DNA from: Anaerolineae bacterium
GTDB taxonomy: Bacteria > Chloroflexota > Anaerolineae > 4572-78 > NAK82
Length of the DNA stretch: 7,118 bases
Direction: 5' to 3'
Assembly (NCBI GenBank): GCA_025062175.1
Contig: JANXAX010000132.1
Span: 1-7,118, forward strand
A model generated the notes under the pieces. That model saw nothing but the letters and a program-made list of their open reading frames with translations, did no database searches and had not been told where the DNA came from. The position numbers and the translations under genes were made by a program. Positions 1 through 5,457 of the stretch are shown here, in pieces; the stretch's first letter is position 1; the number at the start of each line of letters is the position of its first letter.

Positions 1-825
1 CCGACGAAGCTGCCCAGCACTATGGAAGAGTTCGAGCAGGTGGTCTATGCCATCGCCAAGCTGGGCACCGACGAGAAGGGCAACAAGATCTGGGGCTACA
101 CGACCGCCACCGACCGCTCGGAGCTGACCGCTAACTTCTTCAACGCTTGGCTGTTCAACTTCGGCGGCGACGTGTTGGACGAAAACGGCAAGGTCATCAT
201 CAACAACGAAGCCGGCGTCAAGGCGCTGACCTTCTGGAAGAAGCTGGTGGACGATGGGGTGATGCCAGCCGGGTTCTCCTTCCGCGATCAATACAACCTG
301 ATGGTCAACTATCAGACCGGTGGCTTCTCCGATGGATCCTACGCGCGCGATGTGCTGCGCATCACCAGCGGCAAGGGCAAGGAGTTCGACAAGGACTTCG
401 CCGTGGCGCTGCACCCGACCACACTGCCCAACCCAGAGGATCCCTGCCAGCACAAGGCCATCTTCCATCACCACACCCTGGTGCTCTTCAAGCAGAGCCA
501 GCACAAGGACATGGCGTTTGAGTTCATCAAGTTCCTGAGCACAGATCCAGAGATCACGCTCTATTACGCCCAGGGCAGCAGCCTCTTCCCGCTGTACAAG
601 CCCGCCTTGGCCGACCCGTTCTACTCGCAGGATGCCTTCGCCAAGACCTTCCAGGATGCCTTGTGCGGCGCCAAGCTGTACGGCATCAGCAAGACCCCGC
701 AGTACGCTCAGGCCGTGGACTTCATCGCCATCGCCGTCACCCAGGCGCTTTCCGGTGGCGACCCCAAGCAGGCGTTGGATGAAGCCGCTGCCAACCTGAA
801 AGTGCTGTACAAGCAAATGGATTAA
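1..825 (+). CDS. Sugar ABC transporter solute-binding protein, family 1 (C-terminal part, cut by left edge)
   Basis: This is the C-terminal 274 residues of an extracytoplasmic solute-binding protein that would deliver a sugar or glycoside to the permeases downstream. The frame is open from base 1 (P-T-K-L-P-S-T precedes the ATG at base 22), so that ATG is an internal methionine and the signal peptide lies outside the window. Family 1 binding-protein traits (MalE/UgpB-like) are visible: an N-F-F-N-A-W-L-F-N-F-G-G segment, the 'N-N-E-A-G-V-K-A-L-T-F-W-K-K-L' helix typical of this fold, a G-G-F-S-D-G-S-Y loop, and the late 'H-K-D-M-A-F-E-F-I-K-F-L-S-T' helix. The end, 'A-L-D-E-A-A-A-N-L-K-V-L', is the usual terminal helix. 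Two cysteines (codons at 445 and 664) lie 73 residues apart. Family assignment is firm. The ligand is unknown. A hairpin separates it from the permease gene. Confidence 0.9.
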   Translation, partial: PTKLPSTMEEFEQVVYAIAKLGTDEKGNKIWGYTTATDRSELTANFFNAWLFNFGGDVLDENGKVIINNEAGVKALTFWKKLVDDGVMPAGFSFRDQYNLMVNYQTGGFSDGSYARDVLRITSGKGKEFDKDFAVALHPTTLPNPEDPCQHKAIFHHHTLVLFKQSQHKDMAFEFIKFLSTDPEITLYYAQGSSLFPLYKPALADPFYSQDAFAKTFQDALCGAKLYGISKTPQYAQAVDFIAIAVTQALSGGDPKQALDEAAANLKVLYKQMD

Positions 826-840
826 ACCGGTCCGCTTCCA

Positions 841-880
841 GGAGGTTGGGGGAAGCGCTCGCTCGTTTCTCCCAGCCTCC
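841..880 (+). other. 17-bp RNA hairpin between binding protein and permease genes
   Basis: Bases 841-857 pair with 864-880 around a 6-base loop (858-863). All 17 pairs form: 14 Watson-Crick and 3 G-U wobbles (846/875, 851/870, 855/866). Three more pairs (837-839 with 881-883) are possible across a bulged A at 840. No run of T follows, so it does not look like a standard intrinsic terminator. Its place just after a binding-protein gene suggests an mRNA-stabilising or attenuating structure that sets the binding-protein to permease ratio, as known for malE-malF. The structure is seen in the sequence; the role is inferred. Confidence 0.75.
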
Positions 881-894
881 GGATAACTCCGGAT
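877..894 (+). repeat. Tandem 8-base direct repeat CTCCGGAT
   Basis: CTCCGGAT occurs at 877-884 and again at 887-894, a 10-base period. Each copy contains the palindrome TCCGGA. The first copy overlaps the 3' arm of the hairpin at 841-880. The second, read as ACTCC at 886-890, can pair with GGAGT at 902-906, which covers the ribosome binding site of the permease. It may be chance in G+C-rich DNA or part of a translational control element. Confidence 0.5.
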
Positions 895-900
895 TGATTG

Positions 901-905
901 AGGAG
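901..905 (+). promoter_or_regulatory. Ribosome binding site deciding the permease start
   Basis: AGGAG at 901-905 lies 7 bases before the ATG at 913. This favours 913 over the in-frame TTG at 898, which would place the site inside the coding region. Confidence 0.8.
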
Positions 906-912
906 TGCGCTT

Positions 913-1854
913 ATGTCGGCCAGCAAGTCTATCCCCCTGGAGCGTTCCGCTATAACCGGCCGACGCCGGTTCGTGCTGACCAACACCCAGTTCTCCATCC
1001 TCCTATTATTGCCGGCGTTGTTGACTCTGGCGTTCACGGTCCTCTATCCCCTTTTGCGGGGCATCTATCTGAGCTTTCATTCCTACAGCCTGGTTGATCT
1101 CGCCTCTGGCGTCCAGTGGGTGGGGCTCGAGAACTTCAAAACCCTGCTGAGCAGTTCGGCCTATCGCTCCGTCTGGGGCACCACGCTGATCTTCGTCGCC
1201 GGCTCGGTGGGCGGCCAGTTTGTCGTCGGCTTCATGACGGCGCTGGTGCTCAACCAGGACCTGGCACAGCGCAACCTGTTCCGTGGACTGCTGCTGATGC
1301 CATGGATCGTGCCCACCGTCGTGGCCGCCCTGTTGTGGAAATGGATTTTCAACCAGCAGTATGGCATCTTCAACTATATCCTTCATTCATTGGGCATCAT
1401 CCCTTCCTTCCAGGCGTGGATCGGCGATCCATCGTTGGCGCTCTTCTCGGTGACGCTCGCCAACGTCTGGAAGGGGTTCCCATTCCATATGATTGTGTTG
1501 CTCGCCGCGTTGCAGACCATCCCGCCGGATATCGTGGAAGCAGCCATTATCGACGGCGCCACCGCCCTGCAACGTTTTCGGTACATCGTGTTGCCCTACC
1601 TGCGGTATATCATCATGATCGACCTGCTCATCTCGATCATTTGGACCTTCCAGAGCTTCACTACCATCTGGACGATGACCGAAGGTGGCCCGGTGACGGC
1701 GACGACCACGCTGGCTATCAGCATCTACCGAACGGCATTTCAGGCGTTCGATATCGGCATGGGAGCTGCCATCGGCACCATCTGGTTGGTGGCTATGTTG
1801 ATCTTCAGTGTGGTGTTCGTGCGAGTGCTGGGTGGCACGCGCGTGGAAGTGTAG
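913..1854 (+). CDS. Sugar ABC transporter permease, MalF/UgpA type
   Basis: This is an inner-membrane permease subunit of 313 residues, one half of the channel of a carbohydrate importer. Six hydrophobic helices are visible at about residues 26-50, 88-114, 122-146, 175-203, 230-250 and 279-306. The first is followed by Y-L-S-F-H-S-Y-S-L and W-V-G-L-E-N-F, the usual start of UgpA/MalF-like subunits. The cytoplasmic EAA loop that docks the ATPase is intact at residues 209-229: E-A-A-I-I-D-G-A, then F-R-Y-I-V-L-P. Length is normal for the UgpA/LacF-like group, which lacks the large periplasmic loop of E. coli MalF. The start at 913 is set by AGGAG at 901-905. The gene is preceded by a binding-protein gene and followed after 13 bases by its partner permease. 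No ATPase is nearby, so a shared MsmX/UgpC-type ATPase encoded elsewhere is inferred. Confidence 0.93.
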   Translation: MSASKSIPLERSAITGRRRFVLTNTQFSILLLLPALLTLAFTVLYPLLRGIYLSFHSYSLVDLASGVQWVGLENFKTLLSSSAYRSVWGTTLIFVAGSVGGQFVVGFMTALVLNQDLAQRNLFRGLLLMPWIVPTVVAALLWKWIFNQQYGIFNYILHSLGIIPSFQAWIGDPSLALFSVTLANVWKGFPFHMIVLLAALQTIPPDIVEAAIIDGATALQRFRYIVLPYLRYIIMIDLLISIIWTFQSFTTIWTMTEGGPVTATTTLAISIYRTAFQAFDIGMGAAIGTIWLVAMLIFSVVFVRVLGGTRVEV

Positions 1855-1867
1855 GAGCGCAGGAAAG

Positions 1868-2728
1868 ATGTTATCCCTCACCTACCGCCGCCGGTTGGTC
1901 AAAGCTCTTTCCTATCTGTACATCCTTGCGTTGCTGGTGTTGGCCCTGTTCCCGATCGCGTGGATGGTCTCGTCCTCGATCAAACCGATCGAAGACCTGT
2001 TTGTCATCCCGCCGCAGTGGATACCCGAAAACCCCACGCTGAGCACGCTTAACTCGGTCATCTACGGCGATTATGGGCGCGGCAGCCTCTTTCCCCGCTA
2101 TTTTGCCAACAGTGTGATCGTCACGGTGGGGACGACGCTGTTCTGCTTGATCGTCGCGACGCTGGCGGCTTATAGCTTCTCACGCTACCCCTTCCGCGGC
2201 AGCAATGGACTGATGGTGGGCATCCTGGCCACGCAGATGTTCCCCCAGGGCATGTTGTTGATCACGTTATACCTGACCTTTCTAGCGCTGAAACTGTTGA
2301 ACACCTATCCAGCGCTGATACTGGCCAACACCACCTTCGCCATTCCGTTTGCGATTTGGATCCTCAAGGGCTTCTTCGACACCGTCCCGCGTGAAATTGA
2401 GGATGCGGCGCTGATCGACGGTTGCGGTCGGTTGGGTGTGCTGATGCGGGTGGTGTTACCGATGATCGCACCTGGCCTGGTCGCCGCCGGCGTCTATACC
2501 TTCTTGATCGCTTGGGATGAGTACCTCTTCGCCGCCACCCTGACGATCAAGCCCGAAATGCGCACGCTGCCGCCGGGCATCATCCAGTCCTTCGTCGGTC
2601 AGTTCTACCTGAACTGGCCCAATGTCATGGCTGCTTCGGTATTGGTCACCATCCCGGTGACTGTGTTGTTCATCTTCTTCCAGAAACATCTGGTGCAAGG
2701 TCTGACAGCTGGTGCTATAAAGGGGTGA
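1868..2728 (+). CDS. Sugar ABC transporter permease, MalG/UgpE type
   Basis: This is the second membrane subunit of the same importer, 286 residues long. Six helices appear at about residues 14-36, 80-104, 114-140, 148-170, 198-222 and 252-272. The EAA loop is at 178-198 (E-D-A-A-L-I-D-G, then V-V-L-P); the second position is D instead of A and the residue after the G is C, both mild deviations. The C-terminal F-Q-K-H-L-V-Q-G-L-T-A-G-A-I-K-G is the usual MalG-type tail, which in the maltose system reaches toward the substrate path. The ATG at 1868 is preferred over the upstream in-frame ATG at 1808, because AGGAG at 1853-1857 lies 10 bases before it and the longer form would overlap the preceding gene. 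The stop is 7 bases before the next start, so the gene is probably cotranscribed and translationally coupled with both neighbours. Confidence 0.93.
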   Translation: MLSLTYRRRLVKALSYLYILALLVLALFPIAWMVSSSIKPIEDLFVIPPQWIPENPTLSTLNSVIYGDYGRGSLFPRYFANSVIVTVGTTLFCLIVATLAAYSFSRYPFRGSNGLMVGILATQMFPQGMLLITLYLTFLALKLLNTYPALILANTTFAIPFAIWILKGFFDTVPREIEDAALIDGCGRLGVLMRVVLPMIAPGLVAAGVYTFLIAWDEYLFAATLTIKPEMRTLPPGIIQSFVGQFYLNWPNVMAASVLVTIPVTVLFIFFQKHLVQGLTAGAIKG

Positions 2729-2735
2729 TGGCACG

Positions 2736-3875
2736 ATGCGCAAGGAACGCATGACTCCGCGCGAACGGGTGATGACGGCGCTCGAGCACCGCGAGCCGGA
2801 CCGCGTGCCGCTCGATTTCTACGCCGTGCCTGAAGAGCTCGCCGCATTGGAGCAACATCTGGGGCTGACGCCGCAGCCCGATCCCAATTTCCCTCACTAT
2901 ATGGCCGCCCACGAGGCGCTGCTCGAATATTTCCACACCGATGTGCGCTTTGTGGCGCCGCGCTACATCGGCCCGGAGCTGCCCACCTTCGAGGACGGCA
3001 GTTTCATGGACGTGTGGGGCTTTCGGCGCACCGTGACCAACTACGGATTGGGCGTCTATTACGAGTTCCTCGACCCGCGCCTGGCCAACGCCACCACAGT
3101 GGAAGAAGTGGACGCCTATCCGTGGCCCGATCCGGACTGGTGGGACTATTCGGTCATCCGCCTGCAGTGCGAGCGCTATGACCGCTATGCCATCATCGCC
3201 GGCGACGATGGCAACGTGGACTTCATCAACCGCGCTTCTTTCTTGCGCGGCTACGAACAGGTGATGCTCGACATCGCCACGCGCAACGAGGTGCTCTTCC
3301 GCATCTGGGATCACCTATCTGATTTCTTCTACGAGTACGACCGGCGCATCTTAGAGGCGGGCGGCGGCCGCATCGACATTATGCACTTCGGGGATGACTA
3401 TGGCAGCCAGCGCGACACGGTGATCAGCCCACAGGTGTATCGAGAACTGCTCCAACCGCGCTGGCGGCGTCACATCGAACAAGCACGCGCCTATGGTTGC
3501 AAGGTGATGCACCATTCGTGCGGCAGCACGCGCCGCCTCATACCCGACCTGATCGCGACCGGCATCGACGTGTTGGTCACCGTGCAGCCCTATGCCGGCG
3601 GGATGGACTTGCGTGAGATCAAACACCTGTACGGCGACCGCCTCGCCTTCCACGGCACGCTGGACATCCAGCAGGATCTGCGCGTCAACTCGCCGGAAAG
3701 GGTACGCGAGATCGTACGCGAGCGCATCGAGGTGATGGCGCCGGGCGGCGGTTTCATCCTGGCGCCGACGCACATTGTCCAGCCCGATGTGCCGGTGGAG
3801 AACGTCCTGGCCGCCTATGCAGCGGCATTGGAATACGGATGGTACGACTCACTGGGCAAATCGATAAAGGGATGA
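2736..3875 (+). CDS. Uroporphyrinogen decarboxylase superfamily protein, methyltransferase-like
   Basis: This is a cytoplasmic protein of 379 residues in the URO-D fold family (a TIM barrel), which includes HemE and the cobalamin-dependent methyltransferases MtaA, MtbA and CmuA. It opens with M-T-P-R-E-R-V and E-P-D-R-V-P (residues 6-25), the typical start of the non-HemE members. The R-Q-A-G-R-Y substrate motif of HemE is absent, so haem synthesis is unlikely. A possible zinc site is seen: H260-S-C262-G matches the H-x-C of MtaA-like enzymes, and the C-terminal position that is Cys there appears here as His (H346, in A-P-T-H-I-V-Q-P-D). No corrinoid-binding protein gene is in the window. The neighbours are a sugar importer and a sugar-isomerase-like gene, so a role in sugar or methylated-compound catabolism is inferred; the reaction is unknown. 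The start at 2736 has AGGGG at 2721-2725; the ATG at 2751 is an alternative. Confidence 0.85.
   Translation: MRKERMTPRERVMTALEHREPDRVPLDFYAVPEELAALEQHLGLTPQPDPNFPHYMAAHEALLEYFHTDVRFVAPRYIGPELPTFEDGSFMDVWGFRRTVTNYGLGVYYEFLDPRLANATTVEEVDAYPWPDPDWWDYSVIRLQCERYDRYAIIAGDDGNVDFINRASFLRGYEQVMLDIATRNEVLFRIWDHLSDFFYEYDRRILEAGGGRIDIMHFGDDYGSQRDTVISPQVYRELLQPRWRRHIEQARAYGCKVMHHSCGSTRRLIPDLIATGIDVLVTVQPYAGGMDLREIKHLYGDRLAFHGTLDIQQDLRVNSPERVREIVRERIEVMAPGGGFILAPTHIVQPDVPVENVLAAYAAALEYGWYDSLGKSIKG
3868..3871 (+). promoter_or_regulatory. Ribosome binding site at the coupled junction
   Basis: AGGG at 3868-3871, within AAAGGG, lies inside the last codons (Ile-Lys-Gly) of the upstream gene and 9 bases before the ATG at 3881. 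It fits the 3881 start better than the ATG at 3872, which overlaps the stop as ATGA but leaves no spacing. Confidence 0.6.
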
Positions 3876-3880
3876 ACGCG

Positions 3881-5284
3881 ATGAACACGACGAGCAAGGC
3901 AAAGGTCGGACTGTTGGGGCTGATGTTGGAGCTATACGATGCCTGGCCGGAGCTGAAACCGGCGATGGCGGCATTTGCGCGCACGCTCGGCGACACCTTG
4001 AGCGCCTTCGCTGAGGTGGAGTTTCCGGGTGTGTGCAACACGCGCGAACAGGTGGAGCGCACGGTTGCTGCGTTCGAGGCAGCGGACAAAGATCTGCTGC
4101 TGGTGGTGTTACTCACCTACGCGCCCAGCCACATCGCCCTGCCCGCGCTGTTGCGGACGCGTTTGCCCATCCTGATCTTCAACACGCAGCAGCTCTACAC
4201 CGTGACACCCGAAACACGTTCGATTGACACGACGCACAACCACGGCATGCACGGCGTGCAAGACCTGGCCAACGTGTTGCTGCGCGCCGGCCGTGCTTTT
4301 CACCTGGTCACCGGCCATTATCAGGACGCGCGTGCCCTTGAGGAAGTACGGCAATGGTGTGACGCCGCCCGTGTTGTTCACCAGATGCGCCAGCTGCGCA
4401 TCGGTCTGCTGGGGTACGCCATGGAAGGCATGGGCGATTTCGGCCTGGACGAGACCGCCTTTCTCGCCCAGCTCGGCGTCGAAGTGCGCCATCTCGCGAT
4501 GCAGGATTTGGCCGCGCGTGCCGCTGCCGCGCCGGCCGAGGTGCTCGCCGCGCAGATGGCCGAGGACCGCGCCCGCTTCCATTTCGCACCCGAGGTCACC
4601 GCGGCGGAACACACCGCCAGCGCGCGTCTGGAGTGGGCACTGCGCGAGACATTGCGCGAGCGTGGGTTGCATGGCTTTGCTTCCCACTTTCTGGCCATCA
4701 GCCAGGAAGGCCAGTTGGAGACGCTCCCCTTCCTGGCCGCGTCCAAGCTCTTGGCCGAGGGATACGGCTTCGGCGGGGAGGGCGATGTCACCAGCGCAGC
4801 GGCGGTGTGCATGCTGCAGGCGCTTGCCGGACAGGCGAGCTTCACCGAGATGTTCACCATGGATTTTGCCCACAACGCCATCCTGATGATGCACATGGGC
4901 GAGAGCAATTGGCGCATGGCGCGTCCGGATGCGCCAATCTATGCGCTGCGCAGCACGCTGGGCGACATCATGCGCGTGCCGGTCGCGCCGGTGGTGTTGG
5001 CCTTCGGCCTGGCGCCGGGCGACGCCACGTTGGTCAGCCTTACCACCACTTCTGGCGGCCGATTGAAGCTTATTGTCACCGAAGGCCAGGTGCTCGACTT
5101 TCCCTATGTCCCCGACCTGGCGCGGCCGCATTGCAAGTTCGCGCCGCAGGGCGACCTGTGCGCGTTCCTCACCCGCTTCAGCCAGGAAGGTGGTTCGCAT
5201 CACCAAGCTTTGGCGTATGGCCACTGGGCCGGCACGGTGGAGAAGATCGCCGCACTTCTGGGTATCCCCTGCGCACGGGTATAG
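3881..5284 (+). CDS. L-arabinose/L-fucose isomerase-like protein
   Basis: This protein of 467 residues resembles the L-arabinose isomerase fold, which interconverts an aldose and a ketose with a divalent metal. Matches to AraA run along its length: L-P-I-L-I-F-N-T-Q (N-terminal domain), M-H-G at 123-125 (AraA has A-H-G), V-T-G-H-Y-Q-D at 143-149 (AraA V-T-G-H-W-Q-D), and E-G-Y-G-F-G-G-E-G-D ending in E300-G-D. The four expected metal ligands have counterparts: E300, E323 (F-T-E-M-F), H338 (M-M-H-M-G-E) and H440 or H441 (G-G-S-H-H). Spacing between the two Glu is 23 residues instead of 27 in E. coli AraA (E306/E333, from memory), so the protein is diverged and about 30 residues shorter. It may act on another pentose or deoxyhexose. 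The start at 3881 (M-N-T-T-S-K-A-K-V) is chosen by its ribosome binding site; 3872 is the alternative. It follows the URO-D family gene with almost no gap, so it is probably in the same operon. Confidence 0.82.
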   Translation: MNTTSKAKVGLLGLMLELYDAWPELKPAMAAFARTLGDTLSAFAEVEFPGVCNTREQVERTVAAFEAADKDLLLVVLLTYAPSHIALPALLRTRLPILIFNTQQLYTVTPETRSIDTTHNHGMHGVQDLANVLLRAGRAFHLVTGHYQDARALEEVRQWCDAARVVHQMRQLRIGLLGYAMEGMGDFGLDETAFLAQLGVEVRHLAMQDLAARAAAAPAEVLAAQMAEDRARFHFAPEVTAAEHTASARLEWALRETLRERGLHGFASHFLAISQEGQLETLPFLAASKLLAEGYGFGGEGDVTSAAAVCMLQALAGQASFTEMFTMDFAHNAILMMHMGESNWRMARPDAPIYALRSTLGDIMRVPVAPVVLAFGLAPGDATLVSLTTTSGGRLKLIVTEGQVLDFPYVPDLARPHCKFAPQGDLCAFLTRFSQEGGSHHQALAYGHWAGTVEKIAALLGIPCARV

Positions 5285-5295
5285 TAAGCCATAGC

Positions 5296-5337
5296 GCGCT
5301 GAGCGGCCGGCAGCGCTTGCTGCGCGTCCCCAATTTT
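5296..5337 (+). terminator. Weak G+C-rich hairpin region, possible terminator
   Basis: Just after the isomerase-like gene, GCGCTG at 5296-5301 can pair with CAGCGC at 5311-5316. Alternatively GCAGC at 5310-5314 pairs with GCTGC at 5319-5323 around a 4-base loop. TTTT at 5334-5337 lies 10 bases past the second hairpin, too far for a classic intrinsic terminator. It may end or pause the first operon. Confidence 0.3.
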
Positions 5338-5355
5338 CTCTATGAAAATATGAAC

Positions 5356-5372
5356 AGCCAATAGGCTTTTTT
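5356..5372 (+). terminator. Short hairpin with T-tract, candidate intrinsic terminator
   Basis: AGCC at 5356-5359 pairs with GGCT at 5364-5367 around the loop AATA, and a run of six T covers 5367-5372. Placement of the stem directly before the T-run is right for an intrinsic terminator. The stem has only 4 pairs, so it would be weak. Its position between the isomerase-like gene and a new promoter fits the end of the first transcription unit. Confidence 0.4.
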
Positions 5373-5393
5373 GAAACTCTCACGTGCGCTGAC

Positions 5394-5422
5394 TTGCCCA
5401 AAAGAGAGATCGTTGATAGAAT
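5394..5422 (+). promoter_or_regulatory. Sigma70-like promoter for the second transporter
   Basis: TTGCCC at 5394-5399 (4 of 6 match to TTGACA) is followed after exactly 17 bases by TAGAAT at 5417-5422 (5 of 6 match to TATAAT). The start of transcription would fall near 5429, leaving a leader of about 29 bases that holds the ribosome binding site. The surrounding gap is AT-richer than the flanking genes. CTCTC (5377-5381) and GAGAG (5404-5408) are inverted copies flanking the -35 region, and CACGTG is at 5381-5386; either could be part of an operator, but this is unproven. Confidence 0.5.
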
Positions 5423-5442
5423 TTTAGAAAAAACTGCCGAAG

Positions 5443-5452
5443 AAGGAGGAGG
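5443..5452 (+). promoter_or_regulatory. Strong ribosome binding site of second binding protein
   Basis: AAGGAGGAGG ends 5 bases before the ATG at 5458; its AAGGAGG core leaves 8 bases. This near-perfect site fits high expression of a binding protein and fixes the start. Confidence 0.85.
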
Positions 5453-5457
5453 CAAAG

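Noticed and set aside
898..912. TTG at 898 as start of the first permease
   Set aside because: It would place the AGGAG ribosome binding site inside the coding region; the ATG at 913 has ideal spacing from it.
1808..1867. ATG at 1808 as start of the second permease
   Set aside because: The added residues overlap the preceding permease by 47 bases and are not typical of the family; AGGAG at 1853-1857 supports 1868.
1116..2042. 308-residue + strand frame overlapping both permeases
   Set aside because: It spans two well-supported permease genes in another frame and its translation is Arg/His-rich with no membrane helices, so it is a shadow.
2728..2754. ATG at 2728 overlapping the stop of the second permease
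   Set aside because: This frame stops after 8 codons and is out of frame with the URO-D family gene.
2715..3314. 199-residue minus-strand frame opposite the URO-D family gene
   Set aside because: It overlaps a gene with clear P-D-R-V-P and H-x-C motifs and shows no family signal of its own.
2736..3875. Calling this gene hemE
   Set aside because: The R-Q-A-G-R-Y region needed for uroporphyrinogen binding is absent, a possible zinc motif is present, and the neighbours are sugar transport genes.
4633..5364. 243-residue + strand frame inside and past the isomerase-like gene
   Set aside because: It is out of frame with the metal-ligand motifs and the translation is Arg/Gly/His-rich, so it is a shadow.
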